NCBI RefSeq assembly: GCF_902506065.1
Contig: NZ_LR732912.1
Coordinates: 914,387-978,386, forward strand
Length of the DNA: 64,000 bases
Source of the DNA: Arthrobacter sp. 9V
GTDB lineage: Bacteria; Actinomycetota; Actinomycetes; Actinomycetales; Micrococcaceae
Reading direction: 5' to 3'
A model generated the notes under the pieces. It was not told the DNA's origin. It saw nothing but the letters and a program-made list of their open reading frames with translations, and did not search any database. Positions 32,506-41,679 of this stretch are shown here, in pieces (position 1 is the stretch's first letter; the number at the start of each line of letters is the position of its first letter). The position numbers and the translations under genes were made by a program.

Positions 32506-33006
32506 TCAGCTCTCGTAATCGGTAAACGGCGGAGGTCCCATGATCTGGATACCGCCGTTGACCTTGCCCGAGTCGCGGATCCGGTCGAAATCGACATCGC
32601 CTCCCTCGCCGTCGGGCCCGAGCGGCTCACTGGCGCCGTCGTAAAAGGCCTGAGCGCTCCCCGGAGTATGAAGACACAGGACGCGGGTTCCATCCTGAAG
32701 GACTTTGAACGCGTGAGGAACTCCTCGTAGTGCAATCGCCACCCCGCCTGCCGGTACCCGGTGCTCCGTTCCGTCCATGTGCATCAGGATTTCTCCCGCC
32801 AGGACGTACATGGTTTCGTCAGATTCAGGATGGCTGTGAAGAGGAGTGACCTTGTTCAGGGCCATCTCATCTTCAAAGAGAAGGAAAGCGCCACCGGTCT
32901 CATCCTCGGTGGCCTTCCACGTGTGTATTCCTCCACCGAAGAACCAGCGTCGTGCGCCTTCGCCTGGCAGCCTGACGATAGCTGATGTGGTCCTGTTCGT
33001 CTCCAT
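32506..33006 (-). CDS. Cupin-domain protein
   Basis: The ATG at 33006 has GAGGCGAAC upstream and gives 166 residues. A single cupin barrel is seen: the first metal motif in TPLHSHPESDETMYVLAGEI and the second around VAIALRGVPHAFKVL, with a downstream LCLHTP. Such proteins are often small dioxygenases or isomerases, or metabolite-binding partners. It is divergent from a TetR gene, and the 66-base gap holds a 22-base inverted repeat. This makes it a likely TetR target. Substrate unknown. Confidence 0.87.
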   Translation of the reverse strand: METNRTTSAIVRLPGEGARRWFFGGGIHTWKATEDETGGAFLLFEDEMALNKVTPLHSHPESDETMYVLAGEILMHMDGTEHRVPAGGVAIALRGVPHAFKVLQDGTRVLCLHTPGSAQAFYDGASEPLGPDGEGGDVDFDRIRDSGKVNGGIQIMGPPPFTDYES

Positions 33007-33035
33007 AATGTTCGCCTCGATGCGTAGTGGAAGAC

Positions 33036-33057
33036 TTATGAGACGCATGTCCCATAA
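33036..33057. promoter_or_regulatory. TetR-type operator between cupin and tetR
   Basis: A 22-base inverted repeat: left arm TTATGAGACG (33036-33045) and right arm TGTCCCATAA (33048-33057) are reverse complements at eight of ten positions, around two central bases. It lies 30 bases before the cupin ATG and 16 before the TetR ATG. Confidence 0.65.
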
Positions 33058-33072
33058 CAAGACTCGTGTACC

Positions 33073-33729
33073 ATGAAAGACATGTCAAGGGGCTATGTGG
33101 AGGTTGGACGGACGGGTCAGAAGCGGCGAACAATGGATGCCCTCGTTGATGCTGCCCGAACCCTCGTCTCATCAGGAATTTCGCCTACGGTGGACGACGC
33201 CGCGCAGGCCGCCGGGATTGCGCGGAGTACTGCTTATCGGTATTTTCCAGGGCAGCGGGAACTACTGGCTGCCGCCCACCCCGAAACCGGCCGGACATCA
33301 CTCTTGCCCACGCCGGCACCGGAAGATGTGGCCGAACGGCTCGACGCCGTGGTCTCCGAGTTCATCAGAATCATCGTCGAGACCGAATCCCAACAGCGCA
33401 CTATGTTGAGGCTTTCGCTGGAGGGCTCCGGTAACGGAGACAACGGTCTTCCCCTCCGCCAGGGAAGAGCCATTGCCTGGATCACCGAAGCCCTGTCGCC
33501 GCTGCAAGGGACCCTGACCGATAGCGAGATCCACCGGCTGGTCTTATCCATCCGAGGTGCCATTGGCATCGAGTCGCTGGTGTGGCTGACCGATATTGGC
33601 GGTCTAAGCCGCGCAGAAGCCGCTGCCTCGATGCGATGGTCGGCCAGCGCCCTGCTGGCCCATGCCCGGACTCATGGCCCCGCAAACTACGAACACTCTT
33701 CCAATGGAGAACCCCGGCGGGAAGGCTGA
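33073..33729 (+). CDS. TetR-family regulator
   Basis: A 218-residue regulator. DNA-binding domain: TMDALVDAARTLVSSGISPT, VDDAAQAAGIARSTAYRYFP with the GQRELL element, then a helical ligand domain (RLDAVVSEFIRIIVETESQQ, RLVLSIRGAIGIESLVWLTD). ATG at 33073 or 33082. The gene is divergent from the cupin, with a shared palindrome, which suggests a small-molecule-controlled pair. Confidence 0.88.
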   Translation: MKDMSRGYVEVGRTGQKRRTMDALVDAARTLVSSGISPTVDDAAQAAGIARSTAYRYFPGQRELLAAAHPETGRTSLLPTPAPEDVAERLDAVVSEFIRIIVETESQQRTMLRLSLEGSGNGDNGLPLRQGRAIAWITEALSPLQGTLTDSEIHRLVLSIRGAIGIESLVWLTDIGGLSRAEAAASMRWSASALLAHARTHGPANYEHSSNGEPRREG

Positions 33730-33890
33730 TCACCGGTGAGCCGGATATGGTTCAAAACTTGAACTTGCGGGAAATGTTTCGTAAGTTCCGGCCCTCACAG
33801 AATCAGACGGACAGCCCCATGCTAGGTTTTCCCCATCGTTTGCATTTGGGGGTGCATCTGTAGCTCCCTCCGGAAGACAGAGGCTCGGGC

Positions 33891-36206
33891 ATGGGATCTA
33901 AGAAATCGCGTCGTTTGGCGGCAACCGTTGTCGCAACCTGTTTTGTGACGGGGTTGATGCAGGGGCCAGCCTCGGCAACAGCGCCTGCTTCCGTGTTCTT
34001 TGAACAGGAGGATGTAGCACCCGCTGCAGCGAGTGGTTCGGCGCAGCAGTTCACTGACGTTCCAACAACGGCTCAGTTCTTCAAAGAAATTCAGTGGATG
34101 GGCTCGAAAGGTATTTCTACAGGGTGGGCCCAGGCAGACGGCACACGTCTGTACCAGCCGCTCCTGTCCGTTAATCGGGATGCGATGGCAGCTTTCATGT
34201 ACCGGTTGGCGGGGTCCCCGGCTTTCACGGCTCCAGGGATTTCCCCGTTTGCCGATGTTCCTCCCACAGCGCAGTTCTACAAGGAGATCACCTGGCTGGC
34301 AGCCCAGGGAATCTCGACGGGATGGGTTGAGGCAGATGGCTCCAAGACCTACCGCCCTCTGCAGCCGGTGAACCGGGATGCGATGGCAGCTTTCATGCAC
34401 AGGCTGGCGGGATCTCCTGTTTTCACAGCTCCCACGGTGTCTCCGTTCGCCGATGTTCCTCCCACAGCGCAGTTCTACAAGGAGATCACCTGGTTGGCGT
34501 CCACCGGCATCACCACAGGTTGGACGGAAGCCGATGGCTCCAAGACCTATAGGGCACTATCGCCTGTGGCCAGGGATGCCATGGCGGCCTTCATGTACCG
34601 GTACGACGAGATGAAGAACCCGCCACAAACAACTCCTTTGGAGCTTGGTTCAAGGTGGCCCTGGGCTGGCGTGGGGGAGCCATACTATGGCTCCCTATCG
34701 GCTTCGGGAGGGACGTATCCATACACGTTCTCCATCTCGGGGGCGGTCCCGGCAGGCCTCACTCTCAACACGTCCATCGGGCAGCTCAGCGGGACACCGT
34801 CTGCGGCAGGAACCTCGACTTTGAAAGTCACGGTAACGGATGCCAAAGGAGTCAAAAAGACGGTTGACACCCTCTTCGGGGTTTCTCCCTCGCCTCTTGC
34901 GAACATAAAGTCCGTGACTACAGGAAGCAGCTCTGTCTTTGCTGTTGGGAAGGACGGGCGCGTCTGGGCTTGGGGTTTGAACTACGAACAGAGACTGGGC
35001 TTGTCCACTCTGGCTACAAACACCGCAGTCGTCTCGGCTCCATTCCAGATTCCTGGTCTGACCGATGTTCAGAGTGTCACGGTGAACAGGGGCGGCACCT
35101 CAACCACCGTCTTCGCTGTGAAGAACGATGGCTCAGTCTGGGCTTGGGGCAGCAACAAAGAGGGGTTGTTCGCTGACGGCACCACCGAAGATGCGATAAC
35201 CCCAGTGCGGGTTCCCAACCTCAGCGGGGTAAAGAGCATCACCACGGCCCTTCCTCCATCCGGAGTGGGCAGCACCGTGTACGCCACGAAAACCGATGGC
35301 ACTGTGTGGGCGTGGGGTGCAAATGGTTACGGTCAGCTGGGTAACGGCACAACAGCACCGAGCACAACGCCTGTGCAGGTAAAAGGCCTTTCAGGAGTCC
35401 AAAGCATTTCGGTTCCCCGCGGAACGGTCTACGCCTTGAAAACTGACGGAAGCGTTTGGGCTTGGGGCGACAACCACAGCGCCGGTGTCGGGACAGTCCT
35501 GGTGGATAACATGGGGATGAACATGTCCTACTCGCCCAACGCGGTTCAGGTGACGAAGCTAGCGGGGGTCAACTCGCTGGCTATGATCGACGACAACATC
35601 GTGTTTGCTTTGCAGGACGATGGCACCGTTTGGGCATGGGGCTATGGGTATCGCGGAGAACTTGGGAATGGGACCCAGGACTACACGCCTACACCCGTGC
35701 AAGTCCAAGGCCTGACCAACGTTAAGACCATTGCTGCGAGTACGTCATGGCTTGGGGGCGGCGGTGCAGGCCACGCACTTAAATCCGATGGCACTGTGTG
35801 GTCATGGGGTTCGAATGGGGATGGCCAATTGGGCAACGGCGTCGCAGGCGATTCGTCGGTCCCGGTTCTAACGGCAGGGCTCTCAGGTGTTCGTGAACTC
35901 GCATATTCCCCTTACGGGGCAACCACTTTTGCGATCACTGCGGCCGGGGCAGTCTGGGCGTGGGGCGGCAACTCGTCCGGTCAGCTGGGCGACGGTACAA
36001 CCACGCCATATGATTCATCCGACCCGACAATCCTGCCTAAGGCAATCGCTGGTTTGCCTCCAGTACAGAGCATCGACTTCAACGGCGGTTCCGCATTCGC
36101 GCGCACTGTTGATGGTCCCGTATGGGCTTGGGGACAGAACCGTTTCAGCCAGCTCGGGAGCCGAGACAATACTGAAGTACTTGGCCCGGTTCAGGTTGGT
36201 TGGTAA
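33891..36206 (+). CDS. Secreted SLH-like and RCC1 repeat protein
   Basis: A 771-residue exported protein. A signal peptide covers residues 1-29 (VVATCFVTGLMQG, then ASATA). Three SLH-like repeats follow at about 50-240, each with FTDVP/FADVP, FxKEIxW, GISTGW/GITTGW and a final RDAMAAFMYRLAG. A short putative Ig domain follows (about 250-340: TYPYTFSISGAVPAGLTLNT). The rest is at least seven RCC1-type blades, with repeated VWAWG followed by GQLGNG/GQLGDG motifs, giving a beta-propeller. The SLH part would tether it to the wall and the propeller would bind a ligand or inhibitor target. The ATG follows GAGGCTCGGGC. Confidence 0.88.
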   Translation: MGSKKSRRLAATVVATCFVTGLMQGPASATAPASVFFEQEDVAPAAASGSAQQFTDVPTTAQFFKEIQWMGSKGISTGWAQADGTRLYQPLLSVNRDAMAAFMYRLAGSPAFTAPGISPFADVPPTAQFYKEITWLAAQGISTGWVEADGSKTYRPLQPVNRDAMAAFMHRLAGSPVFTAPTVSPFADVPPTAQFYKEITWLASTGITTGWTEADGSKTYRALSPVARDAMAAFMYRYDEMKNPPQTTPLELGSRWPWAGVGEPYYGSLSASGGTYPYTFSISGAVPAGLTLNTSIGQLSGTPSAAGTSTLKVTVTDAKGVKKTVDTLFGVSPSPLANIKSVTTGSSSVFAVGKDGRVWAWGLNYEQRLGLSTLATNTAVVSAPFQIPGLTDVQSVTVNRGGTSTTVFAVKNDGSVWAWGSNKEGLFADGTTEDAITPVRVPNLSGVKSITTALPPSGVGSTVYATKTDGTVWAWGANGYGQLGNGTTAPSTTPVQVKGLSGVQSISVPRGTVYALKTDGSVWAWGDNHSAGVGTVLVDNMGMNMSYSPNAVQVTKLAGVNSLAMIDDNIVFALQDDGTVWAWGYGYRGELGNGTQDYTPTPVQVQGLTNVKTIAASTSWLGGGGAGHALKSDGTVWSWGSNGDGQLGNGVAGDSSVPVLTAGLSGVRELAYSPYGATTFAITAAGAVWAWGGNSSGQLGDGTTTPYDSSDPTILPKAIAGLPPVQSIDFNGGSAFARTVDGPVWAWGQNRFSQLGSRDNTEVLGPVQVGW
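34251..34295 (+). repeat. 45-bp identical repeat in SLH units, copy 1
   Basis: This 45-base stretch (starting GCCGATGTTC and ending GATCACCTGG) is identical to 34449-34493. The two lie 198 bases apart, which equals 66 codons, the length of one SLH-like unit. Identical DNA inside protein repeats means recent duplication or gene conversion. Confidence 0.85.
34449..34493 (+). repeat. 45-bp identical repeat in SLH units, copy 2
   Basis: Exact copy of 34251-34295, in the same codon frame, within the third SLH-like unit. Confidence 0.85.
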
Positions 36207-36353
36207 GCCAGAGGCGGATTGATTCATCCCGAGGACGATCTGCGTGTACCGCCAAAGGAGTACTCAAGTGAACACCTGGGGGTGACGCGCACGGCGCCGT
36301 TACGGGCGAGGCTGGATACCGGGGGCGCACGGTGTGCTCTGGGAGAGGCGCGG

Positions 36354-37289
36354 TTGAAGAGGTCTGTGAGGAAGTTGCTCGTTGGGGTCGCTGCGGTTGC
36401 TGCCGTGTTGGCGGTTGGCTTGGCCACCACCACTGTGGTGAATGTGGTGGCGAGTGAGGGGGAGAGCAGCCGGATCGAGTCCTACGGGCAGAGGGTTGCG
36501 GTGGACGGTGGCGAGATGAACGTCCTGGTCACCGGGGCAGGGCCGGAGAACGTGGTGCTTCTTCCAGGGTTTGGTACGTCGTCGCCCGTCTTGGACTTCG
36601 GGCCGCTGGTCAAGGACCTAGCCACGGACCATCGGGTGATTGTGGTGGAGCCGTTCGGCTACGGCCTCAGCGATGGCACGGACAGGGAACGGACCACCGA
36701 GAACATCGTGCAAGAGGTTCACGGCGCACTCGAGGCTCTGGACGTTGACCGCTACACGCTGATGGGTCACTCCATCGCCGGCCTCTACGGGATCGAATAC
36801 GCCAACCGCTACCCGGGGGAAGTCACGGCATTCGTGGGCATCGATACGTCCGTCCCCGGACAGCCCGGCATGGACACCGAGTTCCCCACGGGACTGATGT
36901 CCACAATGAAGAACCTCGGCCTGCTCCGGTTCATTTCTGCTCTTTCCGCCGCCAGCGACCTCTCTGGTTACACTGACCATGCCCGTGAGCAGATGCAGAT
37001 GCTCAGCAACCGGAACTCCCTCTCACCCACGTACCTGAACGAGATGGGCCACATCAAGAGCAACTTCGAGAATGCGCTGGGCACGGGCTTCCCGAAGGAG
37101 CTGCCGCTGCTGCTGTTCGTGGTGGCGGAGAACAAGCAAAACCCGGAATGGCTCGAGCTGCACCACCGCCAGGCCGCGAACGTCAGCAACGGCACCGTGG
37201 TGCCCCTTCCCGGCGAGCATTACCTCCACCACACGCACGCGGGGGAAATCGCCGACGGGTTGAGGAAGTGGGAGGCGGGGCGGGGGTAG
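36354..37289 (+). CDS. Membrane-anchored alpha/beta hydrolase
   Basis: A 311-residue product from a TTG at 36354 with GGGAGAGG upstream; the frame is open earlier (36219), but those residues look like non-coding text. One membrane helix near residues 8-30 (LLVGVAAVAAVLAVGLATTT), then a hydrolase domain: VVLLPGFGTSSPVLDFGPL, the nucleophile elbow GHSIAG, and VPLPGEHYLHHTHAG near the end with the catalytic histidine. The enzyme should sit outside the membrane. Its substrate is unknown. A second hydrolase gene, now broken, follows 44 bases later. Confidence 0.85.
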   Translation: MKRSVRKLLVGVAAVAAVLAVGLATTTVVNVVASEGESSRIESYGQRVAVDGGEMNVLVTGAGPENVVLLPGFGTSSPVLDFGPLVKDLATDHRVIVVEPFGYGLSDGTDRERTTENIVQEVHGALEALDVDRYTLMGHSIAGLYGIEYANRYPGEVTAFVGIDTSVPGQPGMDTEFPTGLMSTMKNLGLLRFISALSAASDLSGYTDHAREQMQMLSNRNSLSPTYLNEMGHIKSNFENALGTGFPKELPLLLFVVAENKQNPEWLELHHRQAANVSNGTVVPLPGEHYLHHTHAGEIADGLRKWEAGRG

Positions 37290-37333
37290 CTCATACCTTC
37301 CTGCCAGCGGCGGGGCGAGCGTACGCTGGGGCC

Positions 37334-38155
37334 ATGGAGTCCGAGGTCAGGACCGTCTCTTTAAACACCGGGATCAGCGTGCCCTGTTTCGTGCAAGGGA
37401 ACCTTGAGCAAACAGCCGACGACGGCGACGCGCCACTGTTGCTATTGCACGCGTGGGGTGAATCCTGGCGGAGTTTTGATCGCGTCATTGCCTTGCTTCC
37501 GACGTCGGTGATTGTGGCGCCTGATCTCCGAGGTCATGGTGAGGCGGACAAACCGGAAAGCGGCTACGCACTTTCCGAAGTCGCCGAGGACGTCGTTGCC
37601 CTACTGGATGCATTGGGCATCAAACGCGCCCATGTCGTGGGCTCGTCCAGCGGGGGATACGTTGCACAGCAACTCGCCGTCACTCATCCGGATCTTGTTG
37701 CATCTCTGACGTTGGTCGGCGCACCGCTGACTCTCCACGGAAAGCCAGCGTTTGCATCGGAAGTCGAGCAGCTCACGGATCCGATCTCGGAAAGCTGGAT
37801 GCGCGAGTCCTTGGCCTGGTACCGAATGCTGCACGCCGTGCCGACCTCCTACATTGAGGACCGAGTACAGGACGGTCTCTCGATGCCGGCCTCAATTTGG
37901 AAGGCTTCACTGCGGGGTTTCTACGAGGCCGTTCCTCCGACGGAAACCGGTGACATTTAAGTCCCAACCCTCATGCTCTGGGGTGCCCACGATCACCTGG
38001 TGCCGCGACAGCATCAAGAACGCCTGGCGAGCCGCATCAAGGGCGCACGATTGAAGATCTACGAAGGGAGCGGGCACCTGGTGCTCTGGGAGTGTCCGGA
38101 GCGAGTTGCAGAGGATCTGACGAGTTTTCTCGAAGAGCTGTCTAAACAACCGTAA
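37334..38155 (+). pseudogene. Alpha/beta hydrolase broken by an in-frame TAA
   Basis: The frame from ATG 37334 (MESEVRTVSLNTGISVPCFV) contains the HAWGESW oxyanion region, DLRGHGEADKP, and the nucleophile elbow GSSSGG. A TAA at 37958-37960 stops it after 208 residues. Reading continues in the same frame to 38155 with exactly the expected rest: VPTLMLWGAHDHLVPRQHQE (catalytic Asp) and YEGSGHLVLWECPE (catalytic His). The usual family text is dI-x-vPtLllwG, so one base change at the x codon (for example CAA or AAA to TAA) explains the break. The truncated protein lacks two of three catalytic residues and is presumably inactive. Sequencing error cannot be excluded. Confidence 0.85.
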
Positions 38156-39104
38156 CTTTGGGGAACGTTTGGCTGTGCGATGCGCTAAGTTGCAGCTACC
38201 ACAGGGCCGCCATTTATCGTCGAAATTTACGGGATCTCACTCATCCCTGGAGTGACGAAGGGATCGGTGTTGTTCTCTACGACCATGACATCCTTCCAAA
38301 AACCGACAACACCACCTGACACGTCGGCAGAACTGGGTTGACCCCTTCTCAGCAGACCGACGGAACCCAGGGGCGGCTGGATGGTGGGAGGCGGTCGGGT
38401 TGTCATTGGTAACGTCGTACATTCGCCGGTTTTAGTCGTGCTGCTTTCCGGAGGCAGAGGCGGTACCTTGTGTTTCCTATAGCTTTGGGTTTCATCTCAG
38501 CTGACAATGGTGCTCGCGTCCTTGGGAGACCGAGTTGGGCACAGCGTGATCAACTTAGAAGGTTCACTGGGCGCAGGTTTCCCGAACGATCTGTGGCTGC
38601 TGCCTTTGTGGTGGCGTAGAACCAAAGGTTCCAGACTGGCTCGAGTTGCACTGCTGGGCCGAGAGCCTAACTGTCGGCACCTTTGAGTCCCCCTCCCGAG
38701 CGAGTAATCCCGCCCTCACTCGTAGCAGGGCAGATCGCGGATGGGTTCCATAGAAAAGGAGGCGGGCGGGCTTAGTGGCCCGACGCTGTTCCAGTGGCCG
38801 GGAGGTGTACTTTCAGGCAAACCCCTCCTGAGCCTATTCGTTCGATCCGACGGTCCGGTGCGGCATTCCACCAGCATCGGTGGAATCCTCCGAGTATGGT
38901 CTTGAGGGCCGTTACGCCGGGCACGACCCCGTGCAACTGGGGTCCGCGCATAACTCCGACAGGGCTCTAGACCAGCACGGCTACGATTGTCAGAAAGCCA
39001 ATCGTCAGCCTGAAAAATACTAATTGTGGGTAGCAACGGTAAAGGGTGCGTGTTTTTTGTGGTCCGGACGGCGGCCGCCACTGATACCGTTGCGTGCCCA
39101 AGCG
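38156..39104. other. Gene-poor stretch at the left border of the polysaccharide locus
   Basis: About 950 bases without a supportable gene. Short frames are present on both strands but have low coding character, mixed arginine-rich text and no family motif. I see no transposase, integrase, tRNA or clear inverted repeats. Base composition falls here relative to the left side. It may be decayed sequence at the border of a transferred locus. Confidence 0.5.
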
Positions 39105-39950
39105 CTAAGCGTTGTCCAGCAGATACCGCTGGACAACGCCAGCCCAGATGGCAGATCCTGCGTCATTAACGTGGAGAAGATCTACATAGAGGGACTCGAA
39201 ATCTGGCGTCCTGTAGATTGCCTCAAAGACGCTGACGCTTGGATAACCCCAAGTGCGGGACCAAGTCATCATAGTGCTCACAGTCATTCGTTGACGCTCG
39301 TAGCGCACGCCCGTAGCAGGGTTCTGCCCAACCAGTAGTACTTGGGCGTCAGGCCATTTACCCTCGATAGCTCTCGTGAAGCGTTCCATATCGGGCGATA
39401 CGTTGGCCGGAAGCTGGTTGTGTCCAATTGACACAATGATCAGAGACGGATCCTTAGGAAAAAGCCCCTCGAATCGAGTCGTAATAGCTTCTGCAGTGGC
39501 GCCAGGAATGCCCACGTTGTAGATCTCAACGGGCACAGTGTCCGGGCCATAGATGCGCTTTTCTGCGTAGCGACTAACCTGTGGGTTGTAATTGAAAAAC
39601 TCCACTCGCCGGTTTGCCTCAGTTGCCAGCCCCTGAGAAATCTTTCCGACCCACTCGTCGGGACCATTTCCTGTTGAGTCACCGAGGACTCCGATAACGT
39701 AATGATTGTTCGGATTCTTGAGTGCATCGCTAACACCGCTTAGGTGAGGGGGAATGGCATCTGCTGGCGCTGCTATAGGAGCCGGCGTGAAAGCTGCGGC
39801 TTCAGAGCGGTTGTTCTCAAGATTGGCCTCGTTATCAGCAAACTTGACGGCGAGCAGGGAACCGCCGCCCACGATGGCAAGCGTAAATAGAGCCAACACA
39901 ATTTTTGCCTTGGCGCTGCCACGTTTGCGTTCGCGAGAGCTAGAAACCAC
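39105..39950 (-). CDS. Exported SGNH/GDSL hydrolase
   Basis: A 281-residue product from a GTG at 39950 with GGGGGATT upstream. A basic start and one membrane helix (about 14-36: AKIVLALFTLAIVGGGSLLA) anchor a globular domain outside. SGNH blocks: VIGVLGDSTGNG (nucleophile Ser), NVGIPGATAEAI, SIGHNQLP (block III in an altered form), and VDLLHVNDAGSAIWA (catalytic Asp and His). Such enzymes remove or transfer acyl groups from sugars. At the edge of a polysaccharide locus it is a candidate for trimming or adding acetyl groups on the polymer. Confidence 0.87.
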   Translation of the reverse strand: MVSSSRERKRGSAKAKIVLALFTLAIVGGGSLLAVKFADNEANLENNRSEAAAFTPAPIAAPADAIPPHLSGVSDALKNPNNHYVIGVLGDSTGNGPDEWVGKISQGLATEANRRVEFFNYNPQVSRYAEKRIYGPDTVPVEIYNVGIPGATAEAITTRFEGLFPKDPSLIIVSIGHNQLPANVSPDMERFTRAIEGKWPDAQVLLVGQNPATGVRYERQRMTVSTMMTWSRTWGYPSVSVFEAIYRTPDFESLYVDLLHVNDAGSAIWAGVVQRYLLDNA

Positions 39951-40218
39951 AAGAATCCCCCATGATGAAGTTACGATTTTGAGCTAATTGTACGGCCCCG
40001 CGCGAGCGTAGAGCACATGGCAGGACCGTGCGCGGCAATCATGACATCCGGGGTCCAGTTACATCAGAGCGTGGTGCCTCCGACTCCGTCCAGATCTTAA
40101 GGGACTATGATCCACCGTGCCCTGGGTCCTGACCCCAGCCACGTCATTCTGGTGCCCCTCGGAGCCTGGAATTCAGCAACAAGGAGCGATTTTGTAGCCA
40201 GGGAGGATCCGTAGGCGC

Positions 40219-41679
40219 TCACTGAAGCTGGGTTTTACGCCCAGCCGCGTCGACGGGCAGCTTTAATGAGTTTCTTTCCTCCATCAGACCCGAGGCTGGT
40301 CGGTGGCGTTGTGACTCGTTGGCCTTCTCTTTGGATGAGTGCAGGAATAATCGTTGCACGACCCACCAGACGATGAAGCATTGCACTGCAATCCACACCT
40401 GCGCCAGGGAGTTTCCCCTGGCGAACGCAACGGCGAAGCCAGCCGTCAGCAATAGGACCCCTGTCATCGTTCCATCAGAGGCCATTAGATGACGTTCAAA
40501 ACGAGCGGCCATGATTCCAAGAATTACCATTCCAACGACAAGCCCGGGCAAGGCTAAGTCGGAGAATAAGATTCCCACTATGCTCGGTACGGGGCAGGCA
40601 CTTTGGTAGCCGCAGTTGGCTCCGAAAGACTGCGTAAGAAGGTAGTCGGCCCAGCGCTGAAAGGGTGTAATAGCAGCCGGAAGCGGCATAGTGATGAGCT
40701 CGCCGATTGTGCCCCGACCCATGCCGAATGGGATCGTTTTGCCCATCGTCTGAGTCATGTACGCAACATAATTGAACATTTCAGTGTCGTATGACAGGAA
40801 GAAGTTGTTAAGCGTTCCCCGAAGCCCGACATCTTGGAAGTAGGCGCCCATTGCCCCGACGAGGTCAGCCTCACCGCGGGCTGTCCTGGAACCAGCACTG
40901 CGAACAAACGGCAGGATAGCGAGCGCAACAAACGCAACAACGCCGACGACTATCCAGGACGGTTTTATTCGCTTCTGCCAGTGGTTTGATAGCGTCCCCA
41001 TGAGGGCGATGATGACACAGGGGATCAAGTAGCGTCGCGTCCCCAACGCCGAGGGCGGGACGATCGATCCGATAGCAACGAGCCAGTACCCGATGTTCTG
41101 CGATCTGCTGTAGGGCTGTAGACGTTCATAGCGGAATCGGACCGTTGCAATAACGAGACAACCAATGGCCGGCAGCGCTCCAACAAAAGCCGGTACGTTC
41201 TCAAGTTTGGAGATGACTGCCTCTGACCGGCCCCCAAAAAGTTGGGCTAGGAAGCCGACTCCACCGCCAATCACAATCATGAGGAGAAGCCAACCTATGC
41301 TGAGAGACCACGCGATGAATACCGACCGTCGTGGAGCCCATGATTGGACTGGTGTCAGGTCAGTCATGGTTAGTGGTTCCTGTTTCCGCGCTACAAGTAG
41401 TCCCCAGGACAGGGCTCCGACAATGAAACTTATCGTGCCAACGAAGCCGAGGAATGCGGCGTCCCCAAATCCGAGGCTTATATCAATCCCATAGAAGCCG
41501 AAGGACTTCGGCTCGTCAGGCATAAGAAGCGGACGAACGCCGAAAATCGAAACTAGGATCAGCAGCATAAGAGAGTACGGGCTAAGCAACGCACCCCGGC
41601 GGAGCTTCGTGCCACCCAGCCATGCTAGAAATCCGATAGTCAGCGTCATGGTAGGCCAAAAAAGGTAGTTACCGCTCAA
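40219..41679 (-). CDS. Wzy-like polysaccharide polymerase
   Basis: A 486-residue integral membrane protein with about 12 helices, starting at TTG 41679 with GGGGGAACC upstream. The order of helices, the large extracytoplasmic loop around residues 270-350 (ARGEADLVGAMGAYFQDVGL, then LSYDTEMFNYVAYMTQT) and terminal helices match O-antigen/oligosaccharide repeat-unit polymerases. It would join lipid-linked repeat units outside the membrane in the Wzx/Wzy route. The sequence family is poorly conserved, so the call rests on topology and locus. Confidence 0.82.
   Translation of the reverse strand: MSGNYLFWPTMTLTIGFLAWLGGTKLRRGALLSPYSLMLLILVSIFGVRPLLMPDEPKSFGFYGIDISLGFGDAAFLGFVGTISFIVGALSWGLLVARKQEPLTMTDLTPVQSWAPRRSVFIAWSLSIGWLLLMIVIGGGVGFLAQLFGGRSEAVISKLENVPAFVGALPAIGCLVIATVRFRYERLQPYSRSQNIGYWLVAIGSIVPPSALGTRRYLIPCVIIALMGTLSNHWQKRIKPSWIVVGVVAFVALAILPFVRSAGSRTARGEADLVGAMGAYFQDVGLRGTLNNFFLSYDTEMFNYVAYMTQTMGKTIPFGMGRGTIGELITMPLPAAITPFQRWADYLLTQSFGANCGYQSACPVPSIVGILFSDLALPGLVVGMVILGIMAARFERHLMASDGTMTGVLLLTAGFAVAFARGNSLAQVWIAVQCFIVWWVVQRLFLHSSKEKANESQRHRPASGLMEERNSLKLPVDAAGRKTQLQ

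Noticed and set aside
33750..33764. Inverted repeat GTTCAA / TTGAAC after the TetR gene
   Set aside because: Short arms and more than 120 bases from the next start; could occur by chance.
36260..36287. Good ribosome binding site AAAGGAG followed by a five-codon frame
   Set aside because: Could be a leader peptide of the hydrolase gene, but five codons without further support are not enough.
38716..39081. Minus-strand frame of 121 codons in the gene-poor stretch
   Set aside because: Arg- and Pro-rich, no ribosome binding site, no similarity that I can recognise.
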